This document shows positions 12,989 through 13,473 of a stretch of 13,473 nt of DNA, piece after piece (positions within the stretch are counted from its first letter, which is position 1; each line of letters begins with the position of its first letter). The notes beneath the pieces were generated by a model. That model was not told the origin of the DNA. It did no database searches and was given only the letters and a program-made list of their open reading frames with translations. This stretch comes from Negativicutes bacterium (GTDB lineage Bacteria > Bacillota > Negativicutes > SKW292): positions 1-13,473 of the forward strand of contig JAOAFP010000038.1 in the NCBI GenBank assembly GCA_026416215.1, written 5' to 3'. The position numbers and the translations under genes are program-made.

Positions 12989-13473
12989 AGTCCTTCCCGC
13001 ACCGGCTCCCTGATCTCCACCGCCGCCCCTTCGGTCAGGTTGAGCTGTCCGTCGGTCACCACCGTTTCCCCCGGTTCCACCCCGCGTTTCAGCACGATCT
13101 CTGAACCAACCCTGCGGTCGACCTCTACCAGCCGGCGGCTAACCGTCATTGCGGTCAAATCGACGACAAACACGTAATCGCCATCCTGCCCCTGTTCGAC
13201 TGCTTCCGCCGGCACGACCACCGCCCCTGGCTGCTCGTCGAGGATCACCCGGACCGCCGCGTAGCTGCCCGGCCACAGCACCCGTCCGGCATTGGCGAAC
13301 TGCGCCTTCATCTTCACCGTCCCGCTGGCAGCGTCCACTGTATTATCGATAAAAACCAGCTCACCGGTCTCCTGCCCGCCGCCGTCCGGCACCGTCACCT
13401 CCACCGGCAGCCGGCCTCTGGCCTGCCATTGGTTCCTGATAACCGGCAAATCCTTTTCGGCTACGGTAAAAGA
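12985..13473 (-). CDS. RND efflux periplasmic adaptor (membrane fusion protein), N-terminus beyond the window
   Basis: These are the last 162 residues of an HlyD/AcrA/MdtA-type adaptor; the frame runs off the right edge, so no start codon is visible. The visible part covers the end of the beta-barrel domain, with FIDNTVDAASGTVKMKAQF and the WPGSYAAVRV strand. It also covers the membrane-proximal domain, with VVVPAEAVEQGQDGDYVFVV, VEVDRRVGSEIVLKRGVEPGE and VVTDGQLNLTEGAAV. This pattern is close to MdtA-type adaptors that pair with MdtB/C-like pumps. The protein would be anchored in the inner membrane and bridge the pump to an outer-membrane channel. Its stop overlaps the pump start (ATGA), indicating translational coupling. 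Confidence 0.93.
   Translation of the reverse strand, partial: SFTVAEKDLPVIRNQWQARGRLPVEVTVPDGGGQETGELVFIDNTVDAASGTVKMKAQFANAGRVLWPGSYAAVRVILDEQPGAVVVPAEAVEQGQDGDYVFVVDLTAMTVSRRLVEVDRRVGSEIVLKRGVEPGETVVTDGQLNLTEGAAVEIREPVREGL

Overview
This 13.5-kb window is G+C-rich (about 60% by eye) and densely coding. It carries twelve protein-coding genes, the last one cut by the window edge. I see no rRNA, tRNA, CRISPR array, insertion sequence or phage gene. Two things suggest a diderm (Gram-negative-type) Firmicute, such as a member of the Negativicutes. First, wecA-wecB sits directly upstream of atpZ-atpI, an arrangement I recall from Firmicutes and Clostridia. Second, the window also holds a tripartite RND efflux pump, which implies an outer membrane. 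The hemerythrin would fit an anaerobe or microaerophile. This placement is inference from gene content only.

Region A (1-5190, all on the minus strand; transcription runs from high to low coordinates). A tight chain begins with a secreted protein that has a serine beta-lactamase/CubicO-type fold but degenerate catalytic motifs. It continues with a protein of two MazG-like NTP-pyrophosphohydrolase domains, then WecA (polyprenyl-phosphate GlcNAc-1-phosphate transferase) and WecB (UDP-GlcNAc 2-epimerase). These four overlap by 4, 4 and 8 bases, so they are probably translationally coupled. After a gap of about 75 bases come AtpZ and an AtpI-like membrane protein, the usual lead-in to an F1Fo ATP synthase operon; atpB would lie just left of the window.

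Region B (5191-7037). A 218-base divergent spacer contains a strong hairpin with a pyrimidine-rich tail, followed by the plus-strand gene for citramalate synthase (cimA), which starts at TTG. CimA makes (R)-citramalate from pyruvate and acetyl-CoA for threonine-independent isoleucine synthesis. Its stop codon lies inside the stem of a terminator that serves the convergent minus-strand genes.

Region C (7038-9280). A minus-strand pair encodes a nitrilase-superfamily amidohydrolase and an unrecognised secreted protein. Uridine kinase (udk) diverges from this pair on the plus strand.

Region D (9281-13473, minus strand). A periplasmic adaptor (partial) overlaps an AcrB/MdtB-type RND pump by 4 bases. 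A bacteriohemerythrin with all seven iron ligands follows 25 bases downstream. The 3' end of the hemerythrin gene contains, on the opposite strand, a well-formed intrinsic terminator for udk.

I did not find a wholly new multi-gene system. The most unusual items are the catalytically degenerate serine-hydrolase homologue, the fused tandem MazG-like protein beside it in the wecA-wecB chain, and the terminators embedded in convergent coding sequence.
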